DNA from: Defluviitalea raffinosedens
Lineage (GTDB): Bacteria > Bacillota > Clostridia > Lachnospirales > Defluviitaleaceae
DNA length: 64,000 nucleotides
Assembly (NCBI RefSeq): GCF_016908775.1
Contig: NZ_JAFBEP010000005.1
Location: forward strand, 1-64,000
Direction of reading: 5' to 3'
Numbering within the stretch: position 1 is the stretch's first letter; the number at the start of each line of letters is the position of its first letter. The position numbers and the translations under genes are program-made. Positions 1-9,528 of the stretch are shown here, piece after piece. Below the pieces are notes generated by a model. The model worked only from the letters and a program-made list of their open reading frames with translations. It did not search any database and had not been told where the DNA came from.

Positions 1-770
1 TATCGGTTATATGACTCCTCAACAGCTTGAAGATGCTTTAAGAAAAACTGCATAAAAATTTGAGTTTTTGTGTCTACTATATTGACATAAATCCAATCTA
101 TGTATGCCCCCTCCAAATTAGGAGTAACGCATACAACTGGCTGATCTTTTTCTAAACCAAAATCCTTTATACTTTTATAATAAGCATCTGCTCGATGGGC
201 AAAGTTAGAAAATTTAATCGTACTGTCTATGTATCCTATCTTTTTATGTCCTAAAGATATTAGATATCGAACTGCTTTATAGATCCCTCCAAAGTTATCC
301 ATCACTACTGAATCAATATCATTTTTTTCAAATAAATTATCAACTGCCACAATAGGCACCGGTATATCTTGTAATAATTCAACAACCTCTGAATGAGCCT
401 CTGTTCCTAAAAAAATAACCCCAGTATAATCTTCAAAATGAATATTCGCAATTTCCATTTGAAACTCACTGGATATAATGTTTTTAATAATCAGGTTGTA
501 TCCTAAATTACTGGCTGTCTTTTCAATCGCATCAATCACTGTAGCAATAAAGTCGCCATTTTGCTCGATAGCAGCGCCACTGCCAATGTATTTAATAAAT
601 AAAATATTCCTCTTCTGATTACTGCTTGTCTTTTTGTTGTAACCATATTTGTTAGCAATTTCTAAAATCATGTTGCGCGTTTCTTCACTGACTCCTGCTT
701 TATTGTTAAGTGCTAAAGATACTGTAGCTTTAGATACCTTTGCAATTTCTGCAATTTCTTGTATTGTCAT
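1..770 (-). CDS. LacI/GalR-family transcriptional regulator, C-terminus cut by the window edge
   Basis: The frame is open from an ATG at 768-770 to base 1, giving about 256 residues with the end missing. The N-terminus MTIQEIAEIAKVSKATVSLA is the typical LacI-family helix-turn-helix, followed by the hinge region and a periplasmic-binding-protein-like sugar-sensing domain (motifs GVIFLGTEAHSE, VAVDN, YLISLGHKKIGYI). The family binds palindromic operators and responds to sugars or their phosphates. The start is supported by a GGTGG Shine-Dalgarno sequence about 6 nt upstream. The gene points away from the receptor gene at 1400 and shares its intergenic region. An orphan sugar-type binding lipoprotein lies at 3633, so control of carbohydrate sensing is conceivable, but the ligand cannot be read from the sequence. 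Family assignment is secure; target genes are unknown. Confidence 0.93.
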   Translation of the reverse strand, partial: MTIQEIAEIAKVSKATVSLALNNKAGVSEETRNMILEIANKYGYNKKTSSNQKRNILFIKYIGSGAAIEQNGDFIATVIDAIEKTASNLGYNLIIKNIISSEFQMEIANIHFEDYTGVIFLGTEAHSEVVELLQDIPVPIVAVDNLFEKNDIDSVVMDNFGGIYKAVRYLISLGHKKIGYIDSTIKFSNFAHRADAYYKSIKDFGLEKDQPVVCVTPNLEGAYIDWIYVNIVDTKTQIFMQFFLKHLQAVEESYNR

Positions 771-1314
771 ATTTACCACCTATTCTCCAGAATCGGCCAG
801 ACTTTATATGCACAGTGATCGTTTTGTTAAATTGTGCATTGATTTTTTAGTCGAAAGTTTAATTAATTTCTCTTATTTTTATCTATATTGTAGCACGGTG
901 TTTAAAAATCTGCAACTAGTTTTTAATCTTTTTACAAATATTTTTTAGTTTGTTATATGTTTTATGCATATATATACGACAATTTTCTACTGTTTTTTGT
1001 ATACATTGTCACTAATATAGCTATTTCGTCAATTTTAGACTTGATTTGGATTGCTAATTTTTTAATTAAACTTAACAAAATTGTTTAGTTTGTCGTTTAG
1101 TGTTTATGTGTAAAAATCATATTTTTAAACTAATGTTTATAAACCTTTTTAGTTTCCAATTTAAAACCGTTTAATATTATTTAGACTCATACCAGAAAAT
1201 TATTTATAAAAAATTTTGACTACCAAAGAGATTTTAATTGGTTACATTTTCCTACTTTATTTTAGTCGTACCGTCTCAAAATGCATCTTAGTCTTATTTC
1301 TCTTTCGATAAATC

Positions 1315-1342
1315 TTGACAAACATGGTAGAATCAATGTAAT
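1315..1342 (+). promoter_or_regulatory. Predicted sigma-A promoter of the MCP gene at 1400
   Basis: A consensus TTGACA at 1315-1320 is followed after 16 bp by TGTAAT at 1337-1342, a five-of-six match to the -10 consensus. Transcription would start near 1349, just before the palindrome at 1357-1372. Confidence 0.65.
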
Positions 1343-1356
1343 GTTATAAGAAAAGG

Positions 1357-1372
1357 GAGTGAAAATTCACTC
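1357..1372. promoter_or_regulatory. 16-bp palindromic operator upstream of MCP, identical to the one at tetR (18754-18769)
   Basis: The sequence is GAGTGAAAATTCACTC: 7-bp perfect arms around AA. It sits about 8 bp after the predicted transcription start and before the Shine-Dalgarno sequence (AGAGGTGG). The minus strand of 18754-18769, in the promoter of the TetR-family gene, reads exactly the same 16 bases at the equivalent promoter position. Inference: the TetR protein encoded at 18158-18739 represses both its own gene and this receptor. Confidence 0.7.
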
Positions 1373-1399
1373 ACTAATAATTTAAGAGGTGGTACTTGT

Positions 1400-3454
1400 A
1401 TGGCTAGAGGGAAGAAAATAAAAAGATTAAAGATCAAAAAAAATGGTTCAATCAAGATAAAACTCATCGCTATACCATTGATTCTAGTACTCTTTGCTAT
1501 AATGACTATAGGCATCATTTCTTCATATTTTATGAGACTAAGCTTACTTGATGAAATGAAAAAGAAAGGGCTGATTTTGTCTAAAGAATTTATAAACAGG
1601 GCAGAAGATAATTCTAAAGCATTAGAAATAATTAACAAATTGATTGATGATAAAATACTCGCAGCAGCTAAGACAGTTATTAGAGATCAAGATCAGCTCA
1701 GCAATACATTTCTAAAAAAAATAGCAGATGAATCCGGAGTTCAGCAGATCAACTGGTTTAATTCTGATGGGGTGATTATCTATTCCAACATTGATAAAAA
1801 TGTTGGCTGGACAACTCCTCAAGGACATTCGATATACTATTTTATGTCTGGTACCAATAATGAATTTATAGACAAGATCAGAAAAGACTCTGAATCTGGT
1901 GAGTCATACAAATATGGATATGTTAAAAGCGCTGACGGCAGCTTCGTGCAAATAGGCATTTTAGCTGATGAAATCAATAAATTAACTGAAAACTTCGGTA
2001 ATCAAAAGCTGGTAGAGGCTATGGCCTCAGACGATGAAATAGAATATGCTGTGCTGATGGATAATAATTTAATGGCTATCGCGCATAGTAATACAAGTGA
2101 AATAGGCGCAGTATTCAGCGATGAAGGAAGCAAATCTGCTGCCATTGACGGAATAGCCTATGCCCACGAAGTCTACTACGAATCAAAAGATACTATGGTT
2201 TATAATGTTATTTACCCAGCTGTAATAAACGAAGAACATATTGGTGCCGTTTCCATTGGTTATTCCATGGAAAACATTCAGAATGTAATTTCTAAAAATA
2301 TTCAGTCGATAATTATTTCAGCATCTATAACTTTCATATTACTGGGATTAGTATTGTTTAATACATCTAATTATGCCGTAAAAACAATAAATAAATTAAG
2401 AGATCAAATGGCTCTTCTCTCATCCGGAAACTTCTCGCAAAATATATCACAGGATCTGCTAAGTAAAAATGATGAATTTGGACAAATTTCTCAAGCAGTG
2501 AACACAATGCAAAATTCTATAAAAAGTATTATTAAAACCATCCGCGATCAATCTAATCAATTAGCTTCTTCATCCAAAAAACTTCATCTTATAACCCAGC
2601 AATCTGCTACTGCTGCCAATGAAGTGGCTAAGACCGTCGAAGAAATAGCACGAGGCGTATCAGACCAGGCTAAAGATACAGAGCAGGGATTCTCATCTAT
2701 TACAGAACTTAGAAATTTAATTGTTGAAAACAAAGCTTATATTGAGTCTTTAAACAATTCAACACAAAAAGTGAATGATCTTAAAAATGAAGGTCTGGAA
2801 ATTTTAAAAGATCTGGTTCAGAAAACCTATATTAACAGCCAATCATCCCTTGAAGTTCAAAAGGTTATTTTAAACACGAATGAAAGTGTAAACGAAATTT
2901 CCAGTGCCAGCGAAATGATCAAAAGCATCGCTGCCCAAACAAATTTACTGGCTCTTAATGCAGCTATAGAAGCAGCAAGAGCAGGAGAAGCGGGAAAAGG
3001 CTTTGCCGTTGTCTCAGATGAAATCAGAAAACTGGCAGAAGAATCGAATAAATTTGCAGAACAAATCAATATTGTTATAAAAGAACTAACGGATCAAACA
3101 TCTGCCGCAGTAAAAACCATGAAAGAACTAGAAAAAGTAGTATCTTCTCAATCTGAAAGCGTACATATGACAAATGATAAATTTATCGGTATTGCCAATG
3201 CCCTGGAAGAAATGAAAGAAATCATTCAGAGAGTAAATGATTCCAGTGATAAAATGGCAAATAAACAGCAAACTGTTATCGACATCATACATCATTTAGC
3301 AGCAATTTCAGAAGAAAATGCTGCCGGAACCGAAGAAGTTTCTGCTTCAATGGAAGAGCAAACTGCAAGTATAGAAGAGATTAACAATTCAAATAGCGAA
3401 CTTGCAAAAATTGCTGAAGAATTAAATAATCAGATAGGACAGTTCATCATATAA
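1400..3454 (+). CDS. Methyl-accepting chemotaxis protein with large extracellular Cache-like sensor
   Basis: This is a 684-residue transmembrane chemoreceptor. A basic N-terminus leads into a first membrane helix at about residues 20-45. A sensor region of roughly 250 residues then looks Cache-like (motifs such as [14 protein letters not shown] and [19 protein letters not shown]). A second helix at about 303-323, a HAMP region and a long signalling coiled coil follow. The hairpin tip near residues 507-550 contains the conserved MCP core ([20 protein letters not shown]), which contacts CheA and CheW. The protein ends in QIGQFII and lacks the EFGKY tail of the receptors in the two che clusters. 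Transcription is probably controlled by the palindrome at 1357-1372 and ends at the hairpin at 3458-3491. A truncated relative lies at 5288. The ligand is unknown; family assignment is certain. Confidence 0.96.
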   Translation: MARGKKIKRLKIKKNGSIKIKLIAIPLILVLFAIMTIGIISSYFMRLSLLDEMKKKGLILSKEFINRAEDNSKALEIINKLIDDKILAAAKTVIRDQDQLSNTFLKKIADESGVQQINWFNSDGVIIYSNIDKNVGWTTPQGHSIYYFMSGTNNEFIDKIRKDSESGESYKYGYVKSADGSFVQIGILADEINKLTENFGNQKLVEAMASDDEIEYAVLMDNNLMAIAHSNTSEIGAVFSDEGSKSAAIDGIAYAHEVYYESKDTMVYNVIYPAVINEEHIGAVSIGYSMENIQNVISKNIQSIIISASITFILLGLVLFNTSNYAVKTINKLRDQMALLSSGNFSQNISQDLLSKNDEFGQISQAVNTMQNSIKSIIKTIRDQSNQLASSSKKLHLITQQSATAANEVAKTVEEIARGVSDQAKDTEQGFSSITELRNLIVENKAYIESLNNSTQKVNDLKNEGLEILKDLVQKTYINSQSSLEVQKVILNTNESVNEISSASEMIKSIAAQTNLLALNAAIEAARAGEAGKGFAVVSDEIRKLAEESNKFAEQINIVIKELTDQTSAAVKTMKELEKVVSSQSESVHMTNDKFIGIANALEEMKEIIQRVNDSSDKMANKQQTVIDIIHHLAAISEENAAGTEEVSASMEEQTASIEEINNSNSELAKIAEELNNQIGQFII

Positions 3455-3491
3455 AAACAAGTCGGTTAAAGAGTAACCGACTTGTTTTTTT
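3455..3491 (+). terminator. Rho-independent terminator of the MCP gene
   Basis: An 11-bp perfect stem (CAAGTCGGTTA at 3458-3468 pairing with TAACCGACTTG at 3474-3484) is followed by a run of seven T. It begins right after the stop codon of the MCP gene. Confidence 0.93.
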
Positions 3492-3632
3492 GGAATGATT
3501 AGTTTGAGCAGTTGCCATAATCACTTGATCAGAAAGCTCTTCCATAAAACAGCAGTTCAAAGCAGATCATATTTTTAATACATATTATCTTCCATGAGCA
3601 CTGCCATCATTTAATTATGTATGCCTTCAAAC

Positions 3633-4754
3633 TTATTTACCATTTTGACTTCTAAGTTCATCCATCCAAGGTTCATTAAATGCGTCTGATTCTCCCCATC
3701 CGGGAATAACTTGTTTTAAAGTATCCATTATTGTATCAGCATTTAAATCTTCTTGTTTAATAAGATGGGCAGCTAAATCATAAGTTTGTGGAGTTTCTTC
3801 TCCTTTTAATTTTTTAGCCAAAATTCTCATATTTACCATTCCAATAAGTCTTGGATCTACTGCAGCAGTAGCCTTCCAAACACTATCTTGTTCTGTCATC
3901 AAATTAATATCCTGATTTGATATATCAATAGAAATGAGCTTAATGTCTTTGCGATTTGCATCTTGCAATGCTTTATATGCACCTTTAGCCATCTCATCCC
4001 AGGAACCCCAAATTGCATCAACACTACCTTCTGGATATTTAGCAAGTATTGCACTAACACGGGTTGATACTTCTCCCTGAACATCGTCCAATGTTGATGG
4101 TCCAATAAGTTCAAGAGTCTCTATTTTCCCCTCTGCTTCGTATTGCTTATAAATTTCTTCACGTCGATCCAATGGAGGCACCCCAGGACCATACCATAAT
4201 TTTATAACTCTGGCAGGCTTGTTTGCTGATCTGGCAACAATTTCATCCAAAGATAATTTTGCCAGGGAATAATCATCTTGTGCTGTAGATGTGATCCCCT
4301 CTGGTATTACTCCATCCTTAAACGAAGTATCAAAGGTAACAATCTTTATTCCTCTATTTAAAGCCGGCTGTAACATTTCAGTAGAGTACTCAGCCTTACC
4401 ATGAGAAATAATAAATCCATCATAATCTTTTTCAATTTGTTGGGCTACAAGTTCCTGGAATTTGGCATCATCCCCATTGGATATGAAAGTATCTACCTGA
4501 TATCCTAAAGCTTGTCCTTCTGATACAGCTCCATCCAGAAATTGTTTTGTATGGTCGTCTGAAGGCAGATTTCTGATAACGGCTATTTTGATTTTGTCTT
4601 CACTGATTTTATGATCCGCTGTTTTTTCTTCTTCTAATGCAGCTGTACTGTCTATGTTGTTTGTAGTTGTAGTGCTTGCCGTGTTTCCACAGCCAATCAA
4701 AAGTGATGCTAAAAACGCAATACTGGTCATTATTGAAACAAATTTTCTTTTCAT
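3633..4754 (-). CDS. Sugar-type (RbsB/LsrB-like) periplasmic binding lipoprotein
   Basis: This 373-residue protein starts with a lipoprotein signal peptide whose lipobox LLIGC places the lipidated cysteine at residue 22, so the mature protein is tethered to the outer face of the membrane after a Ser/Thr-rich linker. The rest is a type-1 periplasmic binding fold (motifs GAVSEGQALGYQVDTF, QIEKDYDGFIISHG, GIKIVTFDTSF, DAIWGSWDEMAKGAYKAL), as in binding components of ribose-type ABC transporters. No permease or ATPase gene lies beside it. Instead it stands between an MCP gene and an MCP remnant, with another MCP beyond. In related systems such binding proteins also present sugars to receptors, so a sensing role is plausible, though transport with distant partners is equally possible. 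The start has a good GGGAGG Shine-Dalgarno. Confidence 0.9.
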   Translation of the reverse strand: MKRKFVSIMTSIAFLASLLIGCGNTASTTTTNNIDSTAALEEEKTADHKISEDKIKIAVIRNLPSDDHTKQFLDGAVSEGQALGYQVDTFISNGDDAKFQELVAQQIEKDYDGFIISHGKAEYSTEMLQPALNRGIKIVTFDTSFKDGVIPEGITSTAQDDYSLAKLSLDEIVARSANKPARVIKLWYGPGVPPLDRREEIYKQYEAEGKIETLELIGPSTLDDVQGEVSTRVSAILAKYPEGSVDAIWGSWDEMAKGAYKALQDANRKDIKLISIDISNQDINLMTEQDSVWKATAAVDPRLIGMVNMRILAKKLKGEETPQTYDLAAHLIKQEDLNADTIMDTLKQVIPGWGESDAFNEPWMDELRSQNGK

Positions 4755-5287
4755 TTTGCATCCCTCCCATAATCTATAAATAATTTATAATAACTACAGG
4801 TATACAAGGCTCCCTTTGATACCCATAGTTACTGCCTTCAAAAGAATTAAATCATTGTAAAACCCAAAAATCCTACAACAACTTTTTACATCTTTCCCAT
4901 CTCATCCATCTCCTTAACTGGTATATGAATTACTTAATATCCAAAATCAGTTAAGTGTCCTATATTGTACCATGACATTTTTGAAATCACAAGTACCATT
5001 TTGACGAATTGCTTCGAATATTTATATATGGTTTGCATATAAACAAAATATGTTTTTAATGTTTTTTGTATACTTTATCGATAAAAGGTTATCTCTTTAT
5101 TCTGTTTTTATCTACTTTTCCAATTTTTAAAACTAACCTTACTAAATAATCTAGTTATTTCGATGTAATATTAGTAATTTCTTACTAAAATTCTAAACTT
5201 ATATATTAATTGATAAAATTTAACAAATATAACGCAACACTATACAATAAAAACCCATTTGTCAATAATCTTTAATGAGGGATCTGC
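4755..5287. promoter_or_regulatory. Intergenic region with binding-lipoprotein promoter; otherwise empty
   Basis: On the minus strand a TACAAT -10 (4964-4969) and TTGTGA -35 (4987-4992), spaced 17 bp, form a plausible promoter for the binding lipoprotein, leaving a leader of about 200 nt in which no strong structure was recognised. The rest, up to the MCP remnant at 5288, is AT-rich and I see no gene or operator in it. It does not contain the GAGTGAA palindrome found before the intact MCP at 1400. Confidence 0.5.
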
Positions 5288-5557
5288 ATGATCAAAGGGA
5301 AAGCGAAAAAACGCCTAATGGTTATAGGTGCTGTTTCTTCATATTTTATGAGATTAAGTTTACTTGATGAGATGAAAAAGAAAGGACTTATTTTATCCAA
5401 AGAGTTTATAAATAGAACAGAAGAAAGTTTTAAGGCTTTAGACATAATCAATAAGTTGGTTAATCATCAGTTGATCATAACAGCTAAAACGGTTATCAGA
5501 AATCAGGATCATCGAAAATCAAGCGGAATCTCCTGTCTTATAAAAAATAAATGGTGA
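5288..5557 (+). pseudogene. Truncated chemoreceptor remnant, paralogous to the MCP at 1400
   Basis: The 89-codon frame repeats the N-terminal part of the MCP at 1400. The stretch [20 protein letters not shown] is identical in both, and EFINR, then K-ALxIINKL and TAKTVIR-QD follow in register. About 25 residues of the first membrane helix are missing at the front, and everything after the first 40 residues of the sensor is gone. The reading frame then runs into unrelated residues and stops just before a terminator hairpin. A start codon with an upstream GAGG is still present, so a short protein could be made, but it lacks HAMP and signalling domains. Best read as the residue of a duplicated receptor gene reduced by internal deletion. 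Confidence 0.82.
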
Positions 5558-5587
5558 GATTCCTGATACACCCTCTCACCATTTTTA
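5550..5587. terminator. Bidirectional terminator between the MCP remnant and the MCP at 5620
   Basis: Stem AATGGTGAGA (5550-5559) pairs with TCTCACCATT (5574-5583) across a 14-nt loop. T-rich sequence follows on the plus strand and an A-rich tract precedes it, so it can serve both convergent genes. Confidence 0.75.
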
Positions 5588-5619
5588 TATATTCTTATAA
5601 AGACAATAGAACCTTTATG

Positions 5620-7344
5620 TTAATATTTGAATACATCAATATTTTGAGCCATTTCTTCTGCCAGCTTCGATAAAGCATTGCTTGCATTGGCCACTTCTTC
5701 ATTAGCAGCAACCTGTTCTTCCATCGGCTGAGAAATTTGCTGTACAGCTGCCGCATTGGCCTGAGATACAGCAGTTAAGTTTTCAATAACTTCGATCATA
5801 CTGTCTTTTCTTTTTGCCATCTTCTTTGACAATTGATTTAATTCTTCAGTGATACTCTTCATTTTTCCGATAGCTTCTGCAATACCTTCAAATTTATTCT
5901 GTGTCATTTCAACACTTTCGGACTGAGTCGATACAATTTGACTGGTCGTTTCCATTCTGTTAACAGCTTGCTCTGTTCGATTCGTCAATCCTTGAATGAT
6001 ATTGGTTATTTCTCCTGCAAACTTGTCTGACTGCTCTGCCAACGCTCTTATTTCTTCTGCTACCACCGCAAAGCCTCTTCCCATCTCTCCTGCCCGGGCC
6101 GCTTCAATGGCTGCATTCAACGCAAGTAAATTCGTCTGATCTGCAATATTTTTAATCATTTGGCTGGCATTCGCGATCTTTTCAGCATCTTCATTAGTAT
6201 TAATGATTAAATCATAGATAGCTTTTACTGCCTTATTAGTTTCTTTATTGCGTTCTACTAATTCTTTAACGATTTTTAATCCTTCATTTTTTAAATCGTT
6301 AACTTCTTCTGCAGCTACATTTAAGCTTTTCATTTCTTCCCATTCTTTAGTAATGATCTGTCCCATTTCTTCAATTTGAATTTCTCCCTGCTCTACTTGC
6401 TTTGCCTGTTCTGAAACTTCTCTTGCAATAATTTCCATGGATTTTGAAATTTCTTCTGCAGAAGCAGTGGTTTCTGCACTAATCGCTGATAATTCTTCTG
6501 AAGACCCAGCCAGTTGCTGAGAAATATTGTCCACATTGGAAATAAAGTTTCTTAAACTGCTAATAACCTTCTGAAATGCCTTAGCTAAGATTCCTATCTC
6601 ATCTTCTCTTGTTAGTAAATCCTGGGATAGATCTTCTTGAACATTTAATTCAGATACCTTTTTAGCATACTTTGCAATAGAAGCAATCGGATTTGTAATT
6701 TTACGAGCTATGACTACAGTAGCAAATATTACAGCCACAATTCCAATGATAGTCATTATAAGAAACACTATGCCCAAACTTGACAAGTCTTCCTTTATAA
6801 TCTCTGCAATATTTTCCATTGGAACTGCAACAGCGAGAATCCCTATATTTTCTCCCAGAGCATCGTACAAAGGTTCATAAATTGTCAAATACGTTTTTCC
6901 CAGTATACTCGATTCTCCCATATATGTTTCTCCGCTTGCTATAGAAGCATATATCTCACTGTCTCTTTCCAATGCAGTACCTTCAAACCTTTTTCCATTA
7001 TCATCGACTATATTGGTTACAATCCTATAGTAGTCCTCACCATCTTTAGCAAAAATAGTGGCTGCATCTCCTAAATCCACCAGGATTGTATCTACCATCC
7101 CATAGTTGCCTTGTAAACCAGTCCCTGCTTTGCCATATAACTTCCCATCTTTTAGGTACAAGTCTCCAAAATGCTGTTTCAGCATTAACTTTGCTGTATA
7201 AAGATCACTTTCAAGCTTCGTATCTAAGACAACCTGCTCTATAGCTTTCCCCGCCTGATGGTACCCAAATACACTGATAAGGATACTGACTATAATAAAT
7301 AAAGAACCAAAATAAATCGTTAATTTCCCTCTTGTGCTCTTCAT
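5620..7344 (-). CDS. Methyl-accepting chemotaxis protein with short Cache-like sensor
   Basis: This 574-residue receptor has a first membrane helix at about residues 9-28 and an extracellular region of roughly 155 residues with single-Cache character ([36 protein letters not shown]). A second helix spans about 186-212, followed by HAMP and an MCP signalling domain whose tip ([20 protein letters not shown]) lies near residues 391-431. A strong AGGAGG precedes the ATG. A TTGACA -35 lies upstream on the minus strand with TATAAG at about 15 bp, and the GAGTGAA operator of the other receptor is absent. The protein ends in VFKY, unlike the EFGKY tails of the cluster receptors. The sensor differs from that of the MCP at 1400, so they probably see different ligands. 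Ligand unknown. Confidence 0.96.
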   Translation of the reverse strand: MKSTRGKLTIYFGSLFIIVSILISVFGYHQAGKAIEQVVLDTKLESDLYTAKLMLKQHFGDLYLKDGKLYGKAGTGLQGNYGMVDTILVDLGDAATIFAKDGEDYYRIVTNIVDDNGKRFEGTALERDSEIYASIASGETYMGESSILGKTYLTIYEPLYDALGENIGILAVAVPMENIAEIIKEDLSSLGIVFLIMTIIGIVAVIFATVVIARKITNPIASIAKYAKKVSELNVQEDLSQDLLTREDEIGILAKAFQKVISSLRNFISNVDNISQQLAGSSEELSAISAETTASAEEISKSMEIIAREVSEQAKQVEQGEIQIEEMGQIITKEWEEMKSLNVAAEEVNDLKNEGLKIVKELVERNKETNKAVKAIYDLIINTNEDAEKIANASQMIKNIADQTNLLALNAAIEAARAGEMGRGFAVVAEEIRALAEQSDKFAGEITNIIQGLTNRTEQAVNRMETTSQIVSTQSESVEMTQNKFEGIAEAIGKMKSITEELNQLSKKMAKRKDSMIEVIENLTAVSQANAAAVQQISQPMEEQVAANEEVANASNALSKLAEEMAQNIDVFKY

Positions 7345-7474
7345 AATATGTCCTCCTGCAATAGATCAATATACGCTTTTATATATAACTTATACTATAT
7401 CAAGAACTTTGTCAATAAATAAACAAAGTAAATATTTTTTGTCGATTAATCGGAGAAAGGAAAAAATTTTACTG

Positions 7475-9358
7475 TTATTGTCGAATTGCCTTTAATTCTT
7501 TCTCTATTTGAGATTTCAAATTAGCCGGTGGATTCCACAAAGAATCATATCTAAACAATACGAATCCTCCATAATGGCTTTGCAGTCTGCCATCCCGGAT
7601 CATCCTTTGAAGCATATCTGTGGTCCCGATCCATTCTGTTTTGCCATTTCCAGCCCAAGTATCTTCGTTTCCTAATTTATATGCTGCCAGGCCTATGTAT
7701 AGCTTAATATTTTCATTTTTAATCAAACCATTCCACTGTTTTAGCAGTTTCTCATATGGCTGTGTGGAATGATTGTAGCCAAAATAGATTTGAGGACAAA
7801 TATAATCGATATATCCTGAACTTGACAGCCATTTTTCAACATCTATATACTGCTCATTATAGTTTTTCTCTATAATCCCTTGAGGGCTTATGCCAAAACG
7901 TACAGATGGATTGTAAGATTTAATTGAACTATAAACATCTCTAATCAGTTGGTTGACATTTTCTCTTCTCCAGTCTGCCTGGCTTAAACTTCCTCCGTTT
8001 TCTACATATTTTTGATAATATATACGATCAAAGTCTAAATTGGTTGTAGGATAAAAGTAATCATCAAAGTGAATTCCGTCTACATCATAGTTTTTCACAA
8101 TCTCCATAACGCCCTTTGTGATTAATTCCTGAACGTCCTTGCTGGCAGGGTTATAATAAATGCCGCTGCTTAATTCGATAACTCTGTTACTGCCATCATT
8201 AAGCCATGTTAATGCTTGATTCTGATCACTTAAAGTTTTCTTTGAACCTGCTCTTATACGATAAGGATTAATCCACGCTTCAAATTTAAGACCTTTATTA
8301 TGGGCTTCCTCCAGCATAATTTCTAAAGGATCAAAACCAGGACTGATCCCTTCTGTTCCTGTTATAATATAAGACCATGGAAAATAATTTGAAGGATAAA
8401 GAGCATCTCCAAAGGGTCTTACCTGAACAATGACTGTGTTCAAAGTAGCATCTGCTATATTTTTATACATACTTCTTATAGAATTTCTGAATTCTTCTTT
8501 ACTTTTATTAGGAAGCACTTTCTGTAAATCCAGATAAGAAATCCAGACAGCCCTTACTTCTCCATCCTGGAAAACCACCTTTTCATCCTGTGGCATAACA
8601 TCCTCTGTCTGTGAAAGGAGATCTTTTATTTTATCATCACTAAAATAACCTTCAGCCAGCAAAAAGCTTGTTAAAAAACTATCTATCTTGCAAGCTTTTT
8701 CAACTTTGACAGGAGAAATAACTTTGTCTTCTATCAAAGCAAGGATTAAGCTTTTGTCTTGATTTTTCATTTCTTCAAAAAGGCTCTTATAGGATAGCAT
8801 GGCCATGTAATCCCTTAAAATGCCTCCATTGCCCATGGAATTTAAAACATATAATTCAGTATCATCCAACATACCAATTTCATAGGCGAAATCTAATGCT
8901 TTGCGGTAATCAAAATCTCCTGCCTCATCTTTATAACCTAAAGCCCTTAAAAGCATTGTAGTATACTGAATAGGAGTAATTTCCTCCTTTGACCCATATA
9001 AAGTACTGCTAATCCCATTGGTTAAGCCCCTTTGATATAAGTAAGCTATATGTGGGCTTGCCCACTGAGGAACATCCACAAAAGGGTGTAAATTCTTATC
9101 CGCTTCCTTAAGGGCAAGATCTTCTGCTCCTAATAATCTCACCAGCATTACTCCTGCTTCTGCACGATTAGACTTTCTGCTTAATTCAAATCCCTGATCT
9201 GTTCCCTGAAACAGTCCTAATTCCTTTAACGTTTCAGCATAATGGATATATATACCGCTTTCAGCGCCATGAGTTAAAGAAACACTTGAAAAAGTTATAG
9301 TTAAAATTAAAGTAAACATTAAGATATTCTTTAAATATCTGTACATTGCTTCATGCAT
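7475..9358 (-). CDS. S-layer-anchored GHL10 (DUF187/YngK-like) glycoside hydrolase
   Basis: This 627-residue secreted protein has a signal peptide at residues 1-32 and an N-terminal region of S-layer homology type (EAGVMLVRLLG, FVDVPQWASPHIAYLYQRGL, ITPIQYTTMLLRALGY). It ends with a TIM-barrel domain from about residue 262 that resembles the GHL10/DUF187 family (VRAVWISYLDLQKVL, FEAWINPYRIRAGS, VDGIHFDDYFYP, YICPQIYFGYNHS). SLH domains bind secondary cell-wall polymers, so the enzyme is probably held on the cell surface. GHL10 proteins are thought to act on glycans, often peptidoglycan-related ones, but the substrate is not established. AAGGAGG lies 7 nt before the ATG. A TATAAT at 9485-9490 with TTGTGG at 17 bp gives it its own promoter. 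Confidence 0.9.
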   Translation of the reverse strand: MHEAMYRYLKNILMFTLILTITFSSVSLTHGAESGIYIHYAETLKELGLFQGTDQGFELSRKSNRAEAGVMLVRLLGAEDLALKEADKNLHPFVDVPQWASPHIAYLYQRGLTNGISSTLYGSKEEITPIQYTTMLLRALGYKDEAGDFDYRKALDFAYEIGMLDDTELYVLNSMGNGGILRDYMAMLSYKSLFEEMKNQDKSLILALIEDKVISPVKVEKACKIDSFLTSFLLAEGYFSDDKIKDLLSQTEDVMPQDEKVVFQDGEVRAVWISYLDLQKVLPNKSKEEFRNSIRSMYKNIADATLNTVIVQVRPFGDALYPSNYFPWSYIITGTEGISPGFDPLEIMLEEAHNKGLKFEAWINPYRIRAGSKKTLSDQNQALTWLNDGSNRVIELSSGIYYNPASKDVQELITKGVMEIVKNYDVDGIHFDDYFYPTTNLDFDRIYYQKYVENGGSLSQADWRRENVNQLIRDVYSSIKSYNPSVRFGISPQGIIEKNYNEQYIDVEKWLSSSGYIDYICPQIYFGYNHSTQPYEKLLKQWNGLIKNENIKLYIGLAAYKLGNEDTWAGNGKTEWIGTTDMLQRMIRDGRLQSHYGGFVLFRYDSLWNPPANLKSQIEKELKAIRQ

Positions 9359-9484
9359 TCTTTTTCCTCCTTATTGATTAAACTGGGCTCGTTTGCTTTT
9401 TCATACAAATCAATTTTCCTATCCCTAAAAAAAATGATGGACATAAAAGATAATTACCTTTTACTCCCATCATCTTTCAAAGCA

Positions 9485-9513
9485 ATTATAACACAGGTTA
9501 TACTTATCCACAA
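9485..9513 (-). promoter_or_regulatory. Promoter of the SLH-glycoside hydrolase gene
   Basis: On the minus strand a perfect TATAAT (9485-9490) lies 17 bp after TTGTGG (9508-9513). It sits between the end of the histidine kinase gene and the start of the hydrolase gene, in a 170-nt gap that has no clear terminator. Confidence 0.6.
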
Positions 9514-9528
9514 GAACGAAAGAATACG

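Larger units (their letters stand above)
771..1399. promoter_or_regulatory. Divergent intergenic region between lacI-type and MCP genes
   Basis: This 629-base, very AT-rich stretch contains no convincing gene. On the minus strand a TACAAT -10 lies near 885-890 with a weak TTGCAG -35 at 17 bp, a likely promoter for the LacI-type gene. On the plus strand there is a promoter and a palindromic operator for the MCP gene (listed separately). A 24-bp imperfect inverted repeat lies at 1068-1091 (arms AAACTTAACA and TGTTTAGTTT, 9 of 10 pairs). It could be an operator for the LacI-type protein, but that is only a guess. Confidence 0.5.

Noticed and set aside
649-948. Plus-strand frame of 99 codons at the left end
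   Set aside because: It is antisense to the LacI-type gene and its promoter region, has no ribosome site and no recognisable domain.
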